From NCBI GenBank assembly GCA_026874595.1, contig CM049318.1, forward strand, positions 16,294,241-16,358,240: 64,000 nucleotides of DNA. The letters run 5' to 3'. Each line of letters begins with the position of its first letter. Within the stretch, counting starts at the first letter, position 1. The notes under the pieces were generated by a model, which was not told the DNA's origin, did not search any database, and saw only the letters and a program-made list of their open reading frames with translations. This document shows positions 12,201 through 21,762 of this stretch, one piece after another. The translations under genes and the position numbers were made by a program. The DNA comes from Sipunculus nudus. Its lineage: Eukaryota; Annelida; Sipuncula; Golfingiida; Sipunculidae.

Positions 12201-15200
12201 ACATGCATATATCCCTTAATTAACATCAGAAGCATTTTACTTGTTTTCCGCGAAACAACAGCGGGAACATTAATAATCGAAAACAAATTCATTTAAATGG
12301 GAATAATTTGGCAGTATATTTCAATAATTTAATTGGGAATCGTCAACTCCATCTTAATGGCAACATTTTTGAACAGTTAATAGAAGTAATATAAACACAA
12401 AAATCTGTTATTTAAGGTATATACATAATAATACTAAATAACATGATGAAAATTAAATCACTAGATATTAGTTAAGAACTGCGCTGTGGGGACCGTGTGA
12501 GACAAAGAACACGGGTTTAATGGTACAGTAAAGAAAGCATATCATTTTCACTTATTGCAACCTGTTGGTAATTTAGCCCGCTTAAAGGTCAAGGCTTCAG
12601 TGTATATGTGGGTGTGTCACATAATTCGTAATAACCTACTGGGTGCTTTATCCACACACAGAGCCTATTTGTGCGTGTTAACTTTGTTGGTGTGTATTTG
12701 TGATTTTACTCCGCCATAAGTGATATTGGATATCCATTGCCGCTTACTGGGCCCGCTATACGAAACCCCTAGGTTTGTTTCACTGTGCGAATGTGTTTAT
12801 TTCGTCATAACTTACTAGGGATATACCATTGCCGGTTACTTGGTCCACTACAGAGCCCGAGGCTGTGTGTGTTTATTTTTCGTTTCAACTTAATTTCGAT
12901 ACAGAATGGCAGGTTACCGAAGATGTGTGTGTGTAATTTCGTCATAACTGTGTGTGTGTGTGTAATATCGTCATAACGTACTTGGGATACAGCATTGCCG
13001 GTTACTTGGTCCGCTACATAGCCCTGCGACGTACCCTCCAGAGCACTTGGTAGTGTTGATAGCACAACGTCCACTCATTCCGGCACATTTTGGATCTAAA
13101 ATAGGCTTTTTATGAGCAATAATATAACGTCTATATAAATATCTGTCTTAAGTTCGGTTTTCTCTTTAATAATCATACTCTCTCAGATAGACATCGCTTC
13201 ATTTCTATTTTAAGGATTGATTAAATGTCTGTTGGTTGTATTGTATATTTAGAAACGAAGATTAAGGTACCCATACGATAAGCATGACATGTTATTATTC
13301 ACAACTTTTGGATTTCAGATTTATTATGGGTTATGAAAAATCAAGAAGTCATCACTTGTTGTCAAGATACAAGAGAGAATCTCCAATGGGAGCACACTAT
13401 TGTGCCATTTACGCATCGACAGGGTTCGAAACGGGGACCTTCAGTTCCGAAGTCCAGAGTCTTAAATAATGGTAGACGTCGTACCCCCCCCCCCCCCCCC
13501 CATATCTCCGTTTCTACTACGAGATCATGCATGCTTCCTCGGATTCTATATATACAGGAAAACCTCGCCTTTCGACCACATCAGAATAGCGACCACCTCA
13601 AAATAAGGACTACTTGTGCAAGGTTCCGTTAAGATCACCAACGGGAGTTCGATAAAGCGGTCGCATTTTCGACGAGGTCGACTATGCGAGGTTTTATATA
13701 ATAACATAATAATACCCTTAGTGTTACAGATCTTGACACAGTAGACCCGTCGACGTGGAATGTCGCATGGATCGCCGCAGATCGCTTTACTTTTTATGGT
13801 GCGTGACTTGGTCTTATAACCGCGCTGTCCACAAACACTGGCTGAACACGCGCTCCACGGGGTCCAAGGTCCCAGTCTACAAGGCTGGGGTACAAAAATG
13901 CATCATATACATCCTTATTCAAACAAATGATATAAAATAATGGTTGCAGCAAGACTGACGTATATTGGTCGATGGTGGATAGGCACAGAATAATAATAAT
14001 TCACCAATAATGTAAAAGTTTTCCGATGGATTATAACAACACTTAATCTCATCATATCACGATAACTGTAAAACTGACCAAACAGCAGTATTCTGGACAT
14101 CCCTGTCCTAAAGGTGCGTGGCACCCCTGCCTTCAGACGGATGGGGCGCATTTTCTAAAACGCCATGGTTCTATTGCAAAAATGAGGGAGGGGAGGAAAT
14201 TATATATTGTGTCCCGGCTGGGGGGGGGGGGGGGGGGGGGGGCGGGGGTGTCCTCCAACCAAACGAAGCCCATGCTTCAGAGAATAACAATATAAATATT
14301 TTGTGTCAAATTAGAGCTTACTGTTTAAGGTAAGCGTTTCCTGCCCAGAATTTTGTATTAGTCCACACACGCTTTGAAGCATGATAGGGATAGGAAATTT
14401 TATGAAATAATATAATAATATAAAGAAAATCTTGAGAACTTCTTCGTTTAAAACATAAATTAAAGCCATCTATCTTTTCTGGAGAATATATGTGACTTCT
14501 GGCTTACTCTGTATATTTTAATGTATTGAAATTATTCCTGTAAGAAAAGTTCTTATAACGCATCCATGACGGATGTATGTGCATGATATTCATTAAAGGG
14601 ACATAATTAGGAGTAATATTATTTCAGTTTTGCTTTATACAAAAGTTTCCCAGCAAAACCATTCCAGCACACAATCTCATTTCCTCGCATACGACTGTTT
14701 AACACCTTGGTATAGTCCTGCGTGTTGGTAAACACAGATTACCGGAGGTCTGATTAAGAGGGGCAACACGAGGTGTTTCAGCCAGCGGGAACATGTATTA
14801 CATTTTTTCAGCCAAGTCAGTCAGAGCATCTCCTGATTTGCACGTGTTGTGGCTCAGCGCAGCACACGGCCCGACGCACTGTGTCTATGTGACGCACTGT
14901 GTCTATGTTGACACCTGCTATCGCGCCCGGTTCACTGTTTTAACACTCGTTTACAGGAGTAAGCAAACGGTTTCAAGGCTTTACTTTGGCAGGCAGGGAA
15001 GAAGTTAATTTTCGTGTTAACTCAACATGCTTTATAGGTTATTGGGCCCTTTTAAAAGCTCTCAGTGCACGCGGTACCAGAGCCAATGTTAACAAACAGA
15101 AAAACCATGTAACCTAAGCTACATGCTTGTATATATAGAGAGGTCACTAGATACAAAGCGACCTTTACAAAACTCTGGTTTGTCTGACTTGCCATCAGAT

Positions 15201-15809
15201 GTCCTTGTTGACTTTATTTGGAATATTCTGCCGGGCCACAACATGTAGATATAAACAAAACAGTCTGTGTGCAATACCATCAAAGGTTTTAGGGCATATT
15301 TTAAGTAATTAGACGCCAAATATCGGAATTGGTACCTTAAAAATGCAAAAGTAAAATTATTTACGTTTGAGTGCGTAATCCCTCGAGGTTTAAAGGGTCA
15401 CTATCACTAGAACTGAAAGTTGTCTTTCATAAAACTCCGTCTTGGAGGAAGAACTTAATTAGTAATGAAATATCATTTTAACTATCATTTTAAAAATTCA
15501 TAATCATAAAATATTGTAAAAATTACATGACTACCTAAGGTAACAAATGAACCATTTAAAATGGGATAAGCTTATGACAGACCATTGTGTAATAGATATG
15601 ATAAGGAATTATTTTTTTGTAATACCGATAAGACCATGGTTCCTATGCAGGCCTTCGAACTATTTCACAGCTATATTCATTGATCTTTTATTTCCACACG
15701 AGGCATGTAGTGAACGTCTTACCTTGCAGATACGGAAAGAGAAAAATCCTTCCACGCATGCGCACACGGTAACTAGGAACACCACAACAACAAACCTGTG
15801 ACTGACCAT
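5934..15809 (-). CDS. Secreted TSP1 / six-cysteine / M15-type peptidase, copy 3 (six coding exons, 280 aa)
   Basis: Predicted secreted zinc peptidase. Coding exons in transcript order: 15809-15723, 13884-13716, 13095-12982, 11413-11289, 9786-9639, 6133-5934 (843 nt, all phases consistent, no internal stop). Residues 1-21 or so are a signal peptide. Residues 30-85 are a TSP1 repeat with the W-x-x-W motif and six cysteines. Residues 86-123 are a module with spacing C-x6-C-x6-C-x8-C-x7-CC. Residues 124-280 are an M15-like domain. The putative Zn ligands are His191 and Asp198 (in SRTHLIGHAID) and His250 (in EDSAH), with Asp247 as likely general acid/base; GLRWGGSW at 236-243 matches the family motif. 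M15 enzymes cleave bacterial wall stem peptides (D-Ala-D-Ala or L-Ala-D-Glu); activity here is inferred. Copy 3 is clearly more diverged than copies 1 and 2. Introns hold a LINE fragment, a pogo-like MITE and old GT-rich repeats. Confidence 0.85.
6327..9260. mobile_element. Large foldback element with long inverted arms
   Basis: The left arm (about 6345-6715) read in reverse matches the right arm (about 8900-9258). Shared blocks include GATCAGTCCA(A/C)TAGGGG, ATATTTGGTCATACTTGCTT, CCGGTTGGA, and the repeated CCACTAGG(G/T)GGCGCT motif, with weaker matches further in. The 2.2-kb middle is AT-rich and shows no transposase frame. This fits a foldback or long-TIR non-autonomous DNA transposon; the alternative is two copies of one repeat inserted in opposite directions. 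A TA run abuts the right end (9248-9290). Confidence 0.5.
9639..9786 (-). CDS. Copy 3 exon 5: M15 domain, part 2 (zinc-site motif)
   Basis: 148 nt, phase 0 in, phase 1 out (AGA T|GTGAGT). It carries VTHSWRKLG and the core SRTHLIGHAIDVN, whose His and Asp are expected zinc ligands in M15 peptidases (S-x-H-x-x-G-x-A-x-D). It is one codon shorter than in copies 1 and 2, just before the motif. Confidence 0.88.
9930..10590 (-). mobile_element. LINE retrotransposon 3' fragment (reverse transcriptase C-terminus)
   Basis: Minus-strand translation at 10591-10370 gives LKVQKIQNRAARIVT and LRELQWLTIAKRS, a hallmark stretch of the C-terminal part of jockey/CR1-type LINE ORF2 proteins. Frameshifts and stops follow, with recognisable FRGPSVWNSLP-like and LPKDIRSIQSLQTF-like pieces, then an AT-rich 3' tail ending in A-rich DNA near 9930. 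It is truncated and dead, and lies in the intron between the first two M15 exons of copy 3. Confidence 0.75.
11289..11413 (-). CDS. Copy 3 exon 4: M15 domain, part 1
   Basis: 125 nt, phase 1 in, phase 0 out. The acceptor is CTGTAG and the donor AAG|GTCAGT, the same donor as in both paralogues. It codes RRYSSPYFVGDRVYIEDDF and SMDTLGRLARL, the N-terminal part of the peptidase domain. Confidence 0.85.
12700..12981. repeat. Old diverged exon-border repeats in copy 3 (about three units)
   Basis: Just downstream (in transcript sense) of exon 3 lie degenerate units that contain the exon's 3' end plus GT-rich DNA, for example ATTGCCGGTTACTTGGTCC near 12830. They are the counterpart of the young 98-bp array in copy 2 and of the diverged units in copy 1. 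Confidence 0.6.
12982..13095 (-). CDS. Copy 3 exon 3: six-cysteine module
   Basis: 114 nt, entering and leaving in phase 1 (a symmetric, shuffle-ready exon). Cysteine spacing is C-x6-C-x6-C-x8-C-x7-C-C, with GGYVAGLCSGPSNRQCC as its core. The acceptor is TTTTAG and the donor CCA A|GTACGT. The same spacing occurs in the plus-strand gene at 56-64 kb. I recall similar short cysteine modules beside peptidoglycan hydrolases in fungi and other eukaryotes, so peptidoglycan binding is a fair guess, not a demonstration. Confidence 0.85.
13555..13696. repeat. pogo/Tc1-like MITE, small
   Basis: The left end CAGGAAAACCTCGCC and the right end GCGAGGTTTTATATA form an inverted repeat. Internal blocks GCGACCACCTC, TAAAGCGGTCGCATTTTCGA and AACGGGAG match the related element at 44160-44337. 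It sits just downstream of the TSP1-exon donor of copy 3. Confidence 0.6.
13716..13884 (-). CDS. Copy 3 exon 2: TSP1 repeat
   Basis: 56 codons plus one base, entering in phase 0 after CCCCAG and leaving in phase 1 at GG|GTATTA. It opens PCRLGPWTPWSACSASVCGQ and shows the W-x-x-W-S-x-C start and six cysteines of thrombospondin type-1 repeats. This domain is typical of extracellular adhesion and matrix proteins and is often C-mannosylated at W-x-x-W. Confidence 0.85.
15723..15809 (-). CDS. Copy 3 exon 1: signal peptide
   Basis: 29 codons, phase 0, beginning MVSHRFVVVVFLVTVCACVE. The acceptor TTCTAG lies 7 bases before the ATG, so a non-coding first exon must lie upstream. The donor is AAG|GTAAGA. 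The mature N-terminus is aromatic (GFFSFRICK) where copies 1 and 2 have WWWRR. Confidence 0.85.
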
Positions 15810-15890
15810 TTTGGCACTAGAATTTTAAAAGACAAATAAAAATAATGATACAGATCATACTCTCTATTATTATTTTGTCTTACTGACATC

Positions 15891-15893
<3 letters not shown>

Positions 15894-15950
<57 letters not shown>

Positions 15951-15980
15951 TCCTCCCTCTCACTCTTTCTCTCTTTCTCT
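15894..15980. repeat. CT microsatellite
   Basis: Long (CT)n tract in the intron between the non-coding exon and exon 1 of copy 3. The matching intron of copy 2 has a shorter (TC)n at about 28041-28056. Confidence 0.8.
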
Positions 15981-16039
15981 TATATTGCCTGTTTTAATTC
16001 GCTGTAATGTATTTATCAAGAGTATTCCAATATCCTTAC

Positions 16040-16150
16040 CGTGTCCACCGGGGTTCGGCCGTCGGCTGATCAATACATCCGGTTATTCCAAATAGATAAA
16101 GTAAAAATGTTGTTAGTGGAGCACTTCAAGAGAATCCGTATACAGCCGCC
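16040..16150 (-). promoter_or_regulatory. Copy 3 non-coding first exon (5' end approximate)
   Basis: A conserved block ends at GGACACG|GTAAGG (donor at 16039), matching copy 2's GGAAACG|GTAAGA at 28,120. The coding exon's acceptor TTCTAG only 7 bases before ATG requires such an upstream exon. A TATATGG-type box at 16173-16181 sits about 25-30 bases before the inferred start. Confidence 0.4.
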
Positions 16151-16172
16151 GGATTCATTGAGCCGTTACTGA

Positions 16173-16181
16173 CCATATAAA
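16173..16181 (-). promoter_or_regulatory. TATA-like element of copy 3
   Basis: TTTATATGG on the minus strand is conserved in sequence and position with copy 2 (28252-28260). The conservation between duplicated upstream regions supports, but does not prove, a promoter role. Confidence 0.35.
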
Positions 16182-18587
16182 ATTATCCGTTGTTCATGAT
16201 TCAATGGATATCAACTGAATCTCTGTTGTTCATGAAGAGATTGATATCAACTGAATCTCTTAACCTGATTTGTGGAGTATGGATGCCGCCTTTGGTAATT
16301 CGGGAATATACGCAAGTGTCTAACCTCAGCTCTCTGGTTACTAGTTTTATTTCCTTCATTTTATATTTCATTTAACATTTTATTTAATTTAAATAGCGAA
16401 AGAAAAAATCTTCGATATCGAATACTTTTCCATGAGAACATATAAGCATACAAAATATATGATATATGTTTAAATTGTCAATTGTTGAAAAAGAACAACG
16501 TAACTTTCTTGAACTAGAATTCGGCATATTGACAGGAAGATGAACATGATAAAGACCCTAACTCTCAGAAATGAGCCAACAAAGTAAATTTACTAAACCT
16601 GAGTTCAAAACATTAAAGTACTTACGACGCTTTCCACAAAAATATACACATGCGAATACAATTACATATACATATACTAGAGAATTATTTCCTCAACATG
16701 TTCGTCAAAGATGTTAAATTGAAAATTAGCCGATGAGTTAGGAGTTTTTCATATTGATTGATTCCAGAATTAAGTTAATAATCTGTAGCAATAATAATCT
16801 TTAGTAACCTATAACAATAATCTTTATTGTCTAACTTGCACACAATGTAACTAAATTGCTTTTACTGCATACTCGGAAAGGAAGGATAGACTAATGCGAC
16901 ACCCTTTGTAATGAAATGTCTAGTATGCTTTGGTGAATGTCGATGTCGATGAATGCCTCCTCCATGAGAGTATGCGTTTATCCCTGTTAGTGTGTGTTTT
17001 TGTTCACAACGCTTATACAGAGAATTTCGGGCATGGCCATATTTGGCAGGAAGAGTCGATTAGATTTAGGTGGTTATCTATCAAATGATTCGGATTTCTT
17101 GAACGTATTCAAGTGATATTAACACATTTACAGTCACTCATGTGCAAATGAAACTGGGATTAAAGGCCGAATAGGTGAATGCAAACACGGGTTGAAAAAC
17201 ATCTGCACGAATAAAAATGGGAGTATGGACCGAACAAGAGAATGTAACTGTTAGGTATTTGCTGTAATGACTGGTCCCCGAGGTCGTAGACCAGAGACCA
17301 GAGGGGTCACTTCCGGGTCACGGGAATGGCTTCAGTCAGTACAGAAATAAAACGGTTAAAACACAACAGTAAACACGTTTTCCGGAGTATAACACATAAA
17401 GGACCGCCCACATGGCGGAGGCCGGCATTCCTGAGAATTCATATTTCTGGTTACTGTAAAATGTTTACACAATGAGGAGTTAGACCTGGTGCGCTACAGA
17501 TATTTCAACTGTCTTAACCTATTCTTGGTTCATTTTTTCCTCAGACTCTTTTTTTTTTGTATCTTCACTTTATGATACGATATTTGTTTTGTACAATTTC
17601 GTTGCAATTTTGTTTGTTGTACTTTCTAGAAATACTTTCCTAGTTCTTATAGTAATTCCGTACCAAAAAAGCGTTTACTTTCAAAACCTCTCTTATTTTG
17701 CATGTGTTTCGTGACAGTTACCAAAGTCAGCTATTCACATGCTTTATGTTTAGTATTCATGTGATTCCTGCTTTATTCCTTAACATATTAATAAGCGGTA
17801 GCTAATTCCTGGTTAGAAAGGACTTTATGACGTTTCTTTGATGGAGACTGTTTATCTATAATCGGTTTGTAAACACGGAACATGTGTCCATGTTGACAAC
17901 CAGATAATAAACATACAATGGAGGGCGGTCGTTTGCATATAAGTTGAAATGTTACTCGTTGCAAAACGCCATATGCAAAATTGTCCTTCTTGAATATGTT
18001 AGCATTATCCCCCCCCCCACACACACGTTATAAACACTTGGATATAAACAAAACGAACAGCGTGTGTACTGTGGGATCTGCTTTGTCTATTTTTTTTAGT
18101 TTAACTTAAGGGGTTACCTTTGAACGAAGCAAAGGTGTCTGATAGGAAAAATACAGTTATATCCTAAATTTTGTTTCGATAAATCATGCATTTAAGGTAC
18201 GGCTCTTGAACTTTGCGTGATATTGCCTGTTTGGAAATGGCATAGACCCCGTTTTCATTAGTGGATTTCGCAATGTCTGAAAGTATTTAAATATTTTTTT
18301 ATGACTTTTCAGATGGTTTATAAGTTTTATTTATTCGACAAAATTTGACAATCAGAGTCAAATATTATAACAATGGAGGCTAACATGAAGTATCTCTGTG
18401 TTTATTAGTCAATTAAAACATATTTATTAATCTTTAATTAGCCTTATATATTTTTTTTATTTCTGTTTTGATTGCTCTTCACGAAATACAATAAGTCTAA
18501 ACCGTGAAAATATCATAGGTTATTACGGTACCAGATTAAATATTGACAACAACAAGTATAACAAATGATTAGTAAAGAAATAGATGT
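16182..18587. other. Spacer between copies 3 and 2; duplicated at 28.26-30.47 kb
   Basis: No gene is visible. The whole stretch aligns by eye with 28261-30477, with many shared blocks such as GTCCCCGAGGTCGT(A/G)GACCAGAG, CATAAAGGACCGC and ACATGAAGTATCTCTGT. It is therefore part of the tandem segmental duplication that made copies 1 and 2. The part 16,950-17,470 is also related to 50.5-51.0 kb. Confidence 0.7.
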
Positions 18588-18593
18588 TTTATT
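18588..18593 (-). terminator. Poly(A) signal of copy 2
   Basis: AATAAA on the minus strand within CTAATAAAACATC, about 220 bases after the stop. The same element lies at the same distance after copy 1. Confidence 0.5.
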
Positions 18594-18813
18594 AGATTTA
18601 GAGTGAGAAACCACAACGTCAGTAATTCAGGAAAGTATAAAGTGTATTTCGTGTTGCTGTGCAATGGATCCAAAGCACTGGTGAATATAATCACTTAAAG
18701 CATAAGCTATGTGAAGTGTATTTTGGCCCTATAAAACTTAAAGCATAAAATCAGCGAATATCATAAGCTCATCCAGCGAAACGATGCCGCGGGTCTCCAG
18801 GGAAAGGGGCACC

Positions 18814-19013
18814 TCATGTCATCGGGATGTGCTTGCAGGCGGCCTGCAGTTTTTTGCGCAGGTTCCGGTAGGTGGCGGGACTGCGGTGGTAGTAGTTTTC
18901 GTCAAGATGGACGGGGTCTTTCCTGGACCACACCCTTCCCAAGCGGAGTTCGGAACCCATCACTTTAGTCAGGAAGCATTTGTACGGGTTGGTCACACTC
19001 TTGCGGTAATTAG
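18814..19013 (-). CDS. Copy 2 exon 6: M15 domain, part 3, motif decayed
   Basis: 200 nt ending TGA at 18814-18816. GSELRLGRVW replaces the GSGLRWGGVW of copy 1: Gly to Glu, Trp to Leu and Gly to Arg. KDPVHLDENYYH keeps the D-x-x-H pair. The frame is otherwise open. Confidence 0.8.
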
Positions 19014-20106
19014 CTAAAACAATGATTGCATATTTAAGTACATGTATAGACGAGTTAAATTTTAATTAATTTATTATTTTATTATTGATTATTTAATTAT
19101 TTATTTTGGTGCGGAACCGGATGGACTGTTTTGTCTATTCAAAAGAAGTATGTCCTCTCTGGGTAAAAGTCTAGTGTACACTATCCTCATCATTTGTATC
19201 AGATATGTACCGCTAAGGATAACATAATACTAATAAACACTAGATCATTACATGTGGTCATGACTCTGGGCATACATATGTATATGTATTGGTAAAGTAA
19301 ACCTATTACACGTGCGTTTGTTATGTGAACGGAGGATTTCATCCAGGTCCAAGACTTTTCCCTGTTCTGATTGGCTGGTAAACATATGACATCGTGGAAT
19401 GAATTTTATCAACAACTCAGATCTAATAATGCATGTTGTTTTTATTCTCTGCTGAAAATTTGGGACTAACAGTGGCAGAAATACTGTGCTGTTAATGAGA
19501 TCTAGAATTTGTAGTCACAGGGGATTTCCCAGTGTATGAAGTCACTGCCGAATTGACAAGGCTCATTGATGTGCCAATAGTTTTAAACAAAGACCTCAAG
19601 TTTTTAGTGTGAAAGTGGATAGAAAAAAATGTTTTTCCTCCAGGAATTGGGCTTATTTTATAAGAAATCTATATTATTATTTTTTCATAAACAAGTATGT
19701 TATATCATTGACCTATCGTAGAGAATCATAACATTTTTATCAGCAGAAATCACTCACGGTTACCACCTTTGTATGTTTATTCTTATTGTCCTTTATTCAT
19801 GTAATATATATTATTTACTTGAAACGAAATATTGAATTATCAATTTATAAGCGATGTATTATCTACATACACATTTGTGCGCCATTAGTGATGGTGTATT
19901 TTTATATGCATTTGTTACATAAGTGTTGTACCTATTTTTTTACTTGAGACCTGTGTCAAACTCTAAAACGGAAAAACGCTTTTTTTGACCACGCTCTAAA
20001 CCTCATTTTATAGGAGGATGCCGTGTGACCCCATGTAGAAACTGGTATTGATCATTGAGGTGAATGGCTGAACAAAAAACAAAACGGCTTTACACCGGTT
20101 ACTCAC

Positions 20107-20257
20107 ACTGCATGCATGTGGAATTACAGCGGGTAAAGCCGTGTCTCAGGTTAAAGTCAATGGCGTGGCCCACGAGGTGTGTACTCTTAGAAGCTGGCGT
20201 TACGATCGCTCCTCCGATTTTAGCTCCAAGCTTACGCCAGCTGTGGGAAACGTATAC
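20107..20257 (-). CDS. Copy 2 exon 5: M15 domain, part 2
   Basis: 151 nt, phase 0 in, phase 1 out (CAG T|GTGAGT). Keeps KSTHLVGHAIDFN with both expected zinc ligands. It lies downstream of the premature stop. Confidence 0.8.
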
Positions 20258-20639
20258 CTAAAACAAAAATTCAATGATATGACAGAATACTTTGGTTAGT
20301 CTGACTTGCTACCATATGTCCTCGTTGAATGATGGTAGGTTTATTTGGCGCCTCCCCCACACGTTATTAACCAATCATAAAAAAAACTATACAAACAGCC
20401 CATGTACCGAGGGATCGGCGTTTGGCTGAAGCGATAATCTTTAGTAAATACATGTCAAATATCGAAATAACACTTTTCAATTGAACACTCAAAATATACT
20501 GGGAGGAGGGATGCATGAGAGAATAAGGCAACCAAAAAAATTAGGAAATTAACAATAGTGAAATATAACTCTCATTGTTTTTAATGTAAACAAACTGCAG
20601 CATAATATTTTCACCAATATGAATGTCAGGTCTTAAGTG

Positions 20640-20825
20640 CCAGTCAGAAGCGGTTCCGGGGGCAGTGGGTCCGGACCCCCATATTTCAAAGGATTTCAGA
20701 TCATTTTTCCGGCATGGAATCCCCTTTAACTGACCTGGAGACGTTATTTAAGGTTTTGTCATTTGTCCTCCTGGGTTTGACCCCCTCCTTTTCTTAATTC
20801 CTGGATCCGCCCCTTCCCAGTGCTC
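20640..20825. repeat. Dispersed repeat in M15 intron, shared with copy 1
   Basis: A block with GGTTCCGGGGGCAGTGGGTC, CCGGCATGGAATCCCCTTTA and CTGGATCCGCC matches 32620-32790 in copy 1, so it was present before the duplication. The GGATCC(G/A)-rich ends resemble other dispersed elements at 53030 and 55790. Confidence 0.6.
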
Positions 20826-20865
20826 GGTTGTGTACAATTAATGCGTATGTTCACTGAGAACTGAC

Positions 20866-20990
20866 CTTGACCCCGCAGGTTTTGGCATGGCGGCCGACAG
20901 TGTCCAGACTGCTCCTGAATCCGTTCTCAATGTGGATCGTGTCTCCCACGAAATACGAGTTACTGTATCTGCGCACAGTGCATTGACTCC
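20866..20990 (-). CDS. Copy 2 exon 4: M15 domain, part 1
   Basis: 125 nt, acceptor CTTAG, donor AAG|GTCAGT. Codes YSNSYFVGDTIHIENGF and LDTVGRHAKTCGVK, nearly identical to copy 1. It lies downstream of the premature stop. Confidence 0.8.
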
Positions 20991-21762
20991 CTAAGATGAT
21001 AAGATTAATAAATAAATTATATTTACATACATACATACATACATACATGGAGGTATATAAACACGTTTACATTAAGGGTTGGGTCCAAAAGAGACTCAGC
21101 GCATTTAAATGCAAATGCTTTAAATAAATCAAATGCAAATGCAACTTTTGATACTAAATTTGTTTGCTGATGTTGACCGTTTTCTGATTTTCTCAGAATT
21201 GCAATCAATTATTTATTCAACTTCCTTTGTTTGATAGTTCCATAGTTATTTTTTGTGTTTTATTCAAAATTTCAATTACAATTGAAAGTAAAGTCATCAT
21301 TTTGACATTTAGCAGTTATCTCTGCAATGGTCACATATTGTAACTTGCGGATGCAATTTAAAAAAAGCAGCCTTTAAAATACATAGAAGTTTGACTCTTT
21401 CAAGTATTCTTTTGGTTTACTGATGTATTAAATCATACTATGTTTTTAATTGAACACAATCACGATATCCTAATAAACGCTCTAGTTATTTTTTACTGTA
21501 TAGGGGTCTGTATAAGGGGAATTTGAGGTAACCTAAAACAGCAACACGTTCTAAGAACACACACAATGGCCACGTTTAAACATTTATCAGATATCTAATT
21601 GTCATTGACGGGTTCGCTTGTAAACGGATGTTTATCTTGAACATATTAAATGTTACGGGTAAACATAATGGAGGTTATTTTAACAATCCTTGTGTACTCG
21701 CCAAGGGTATATATCCCCCCGCACATTTCCAGTAAGGGGGAGGGGTGGTCATTGTTATCAGA

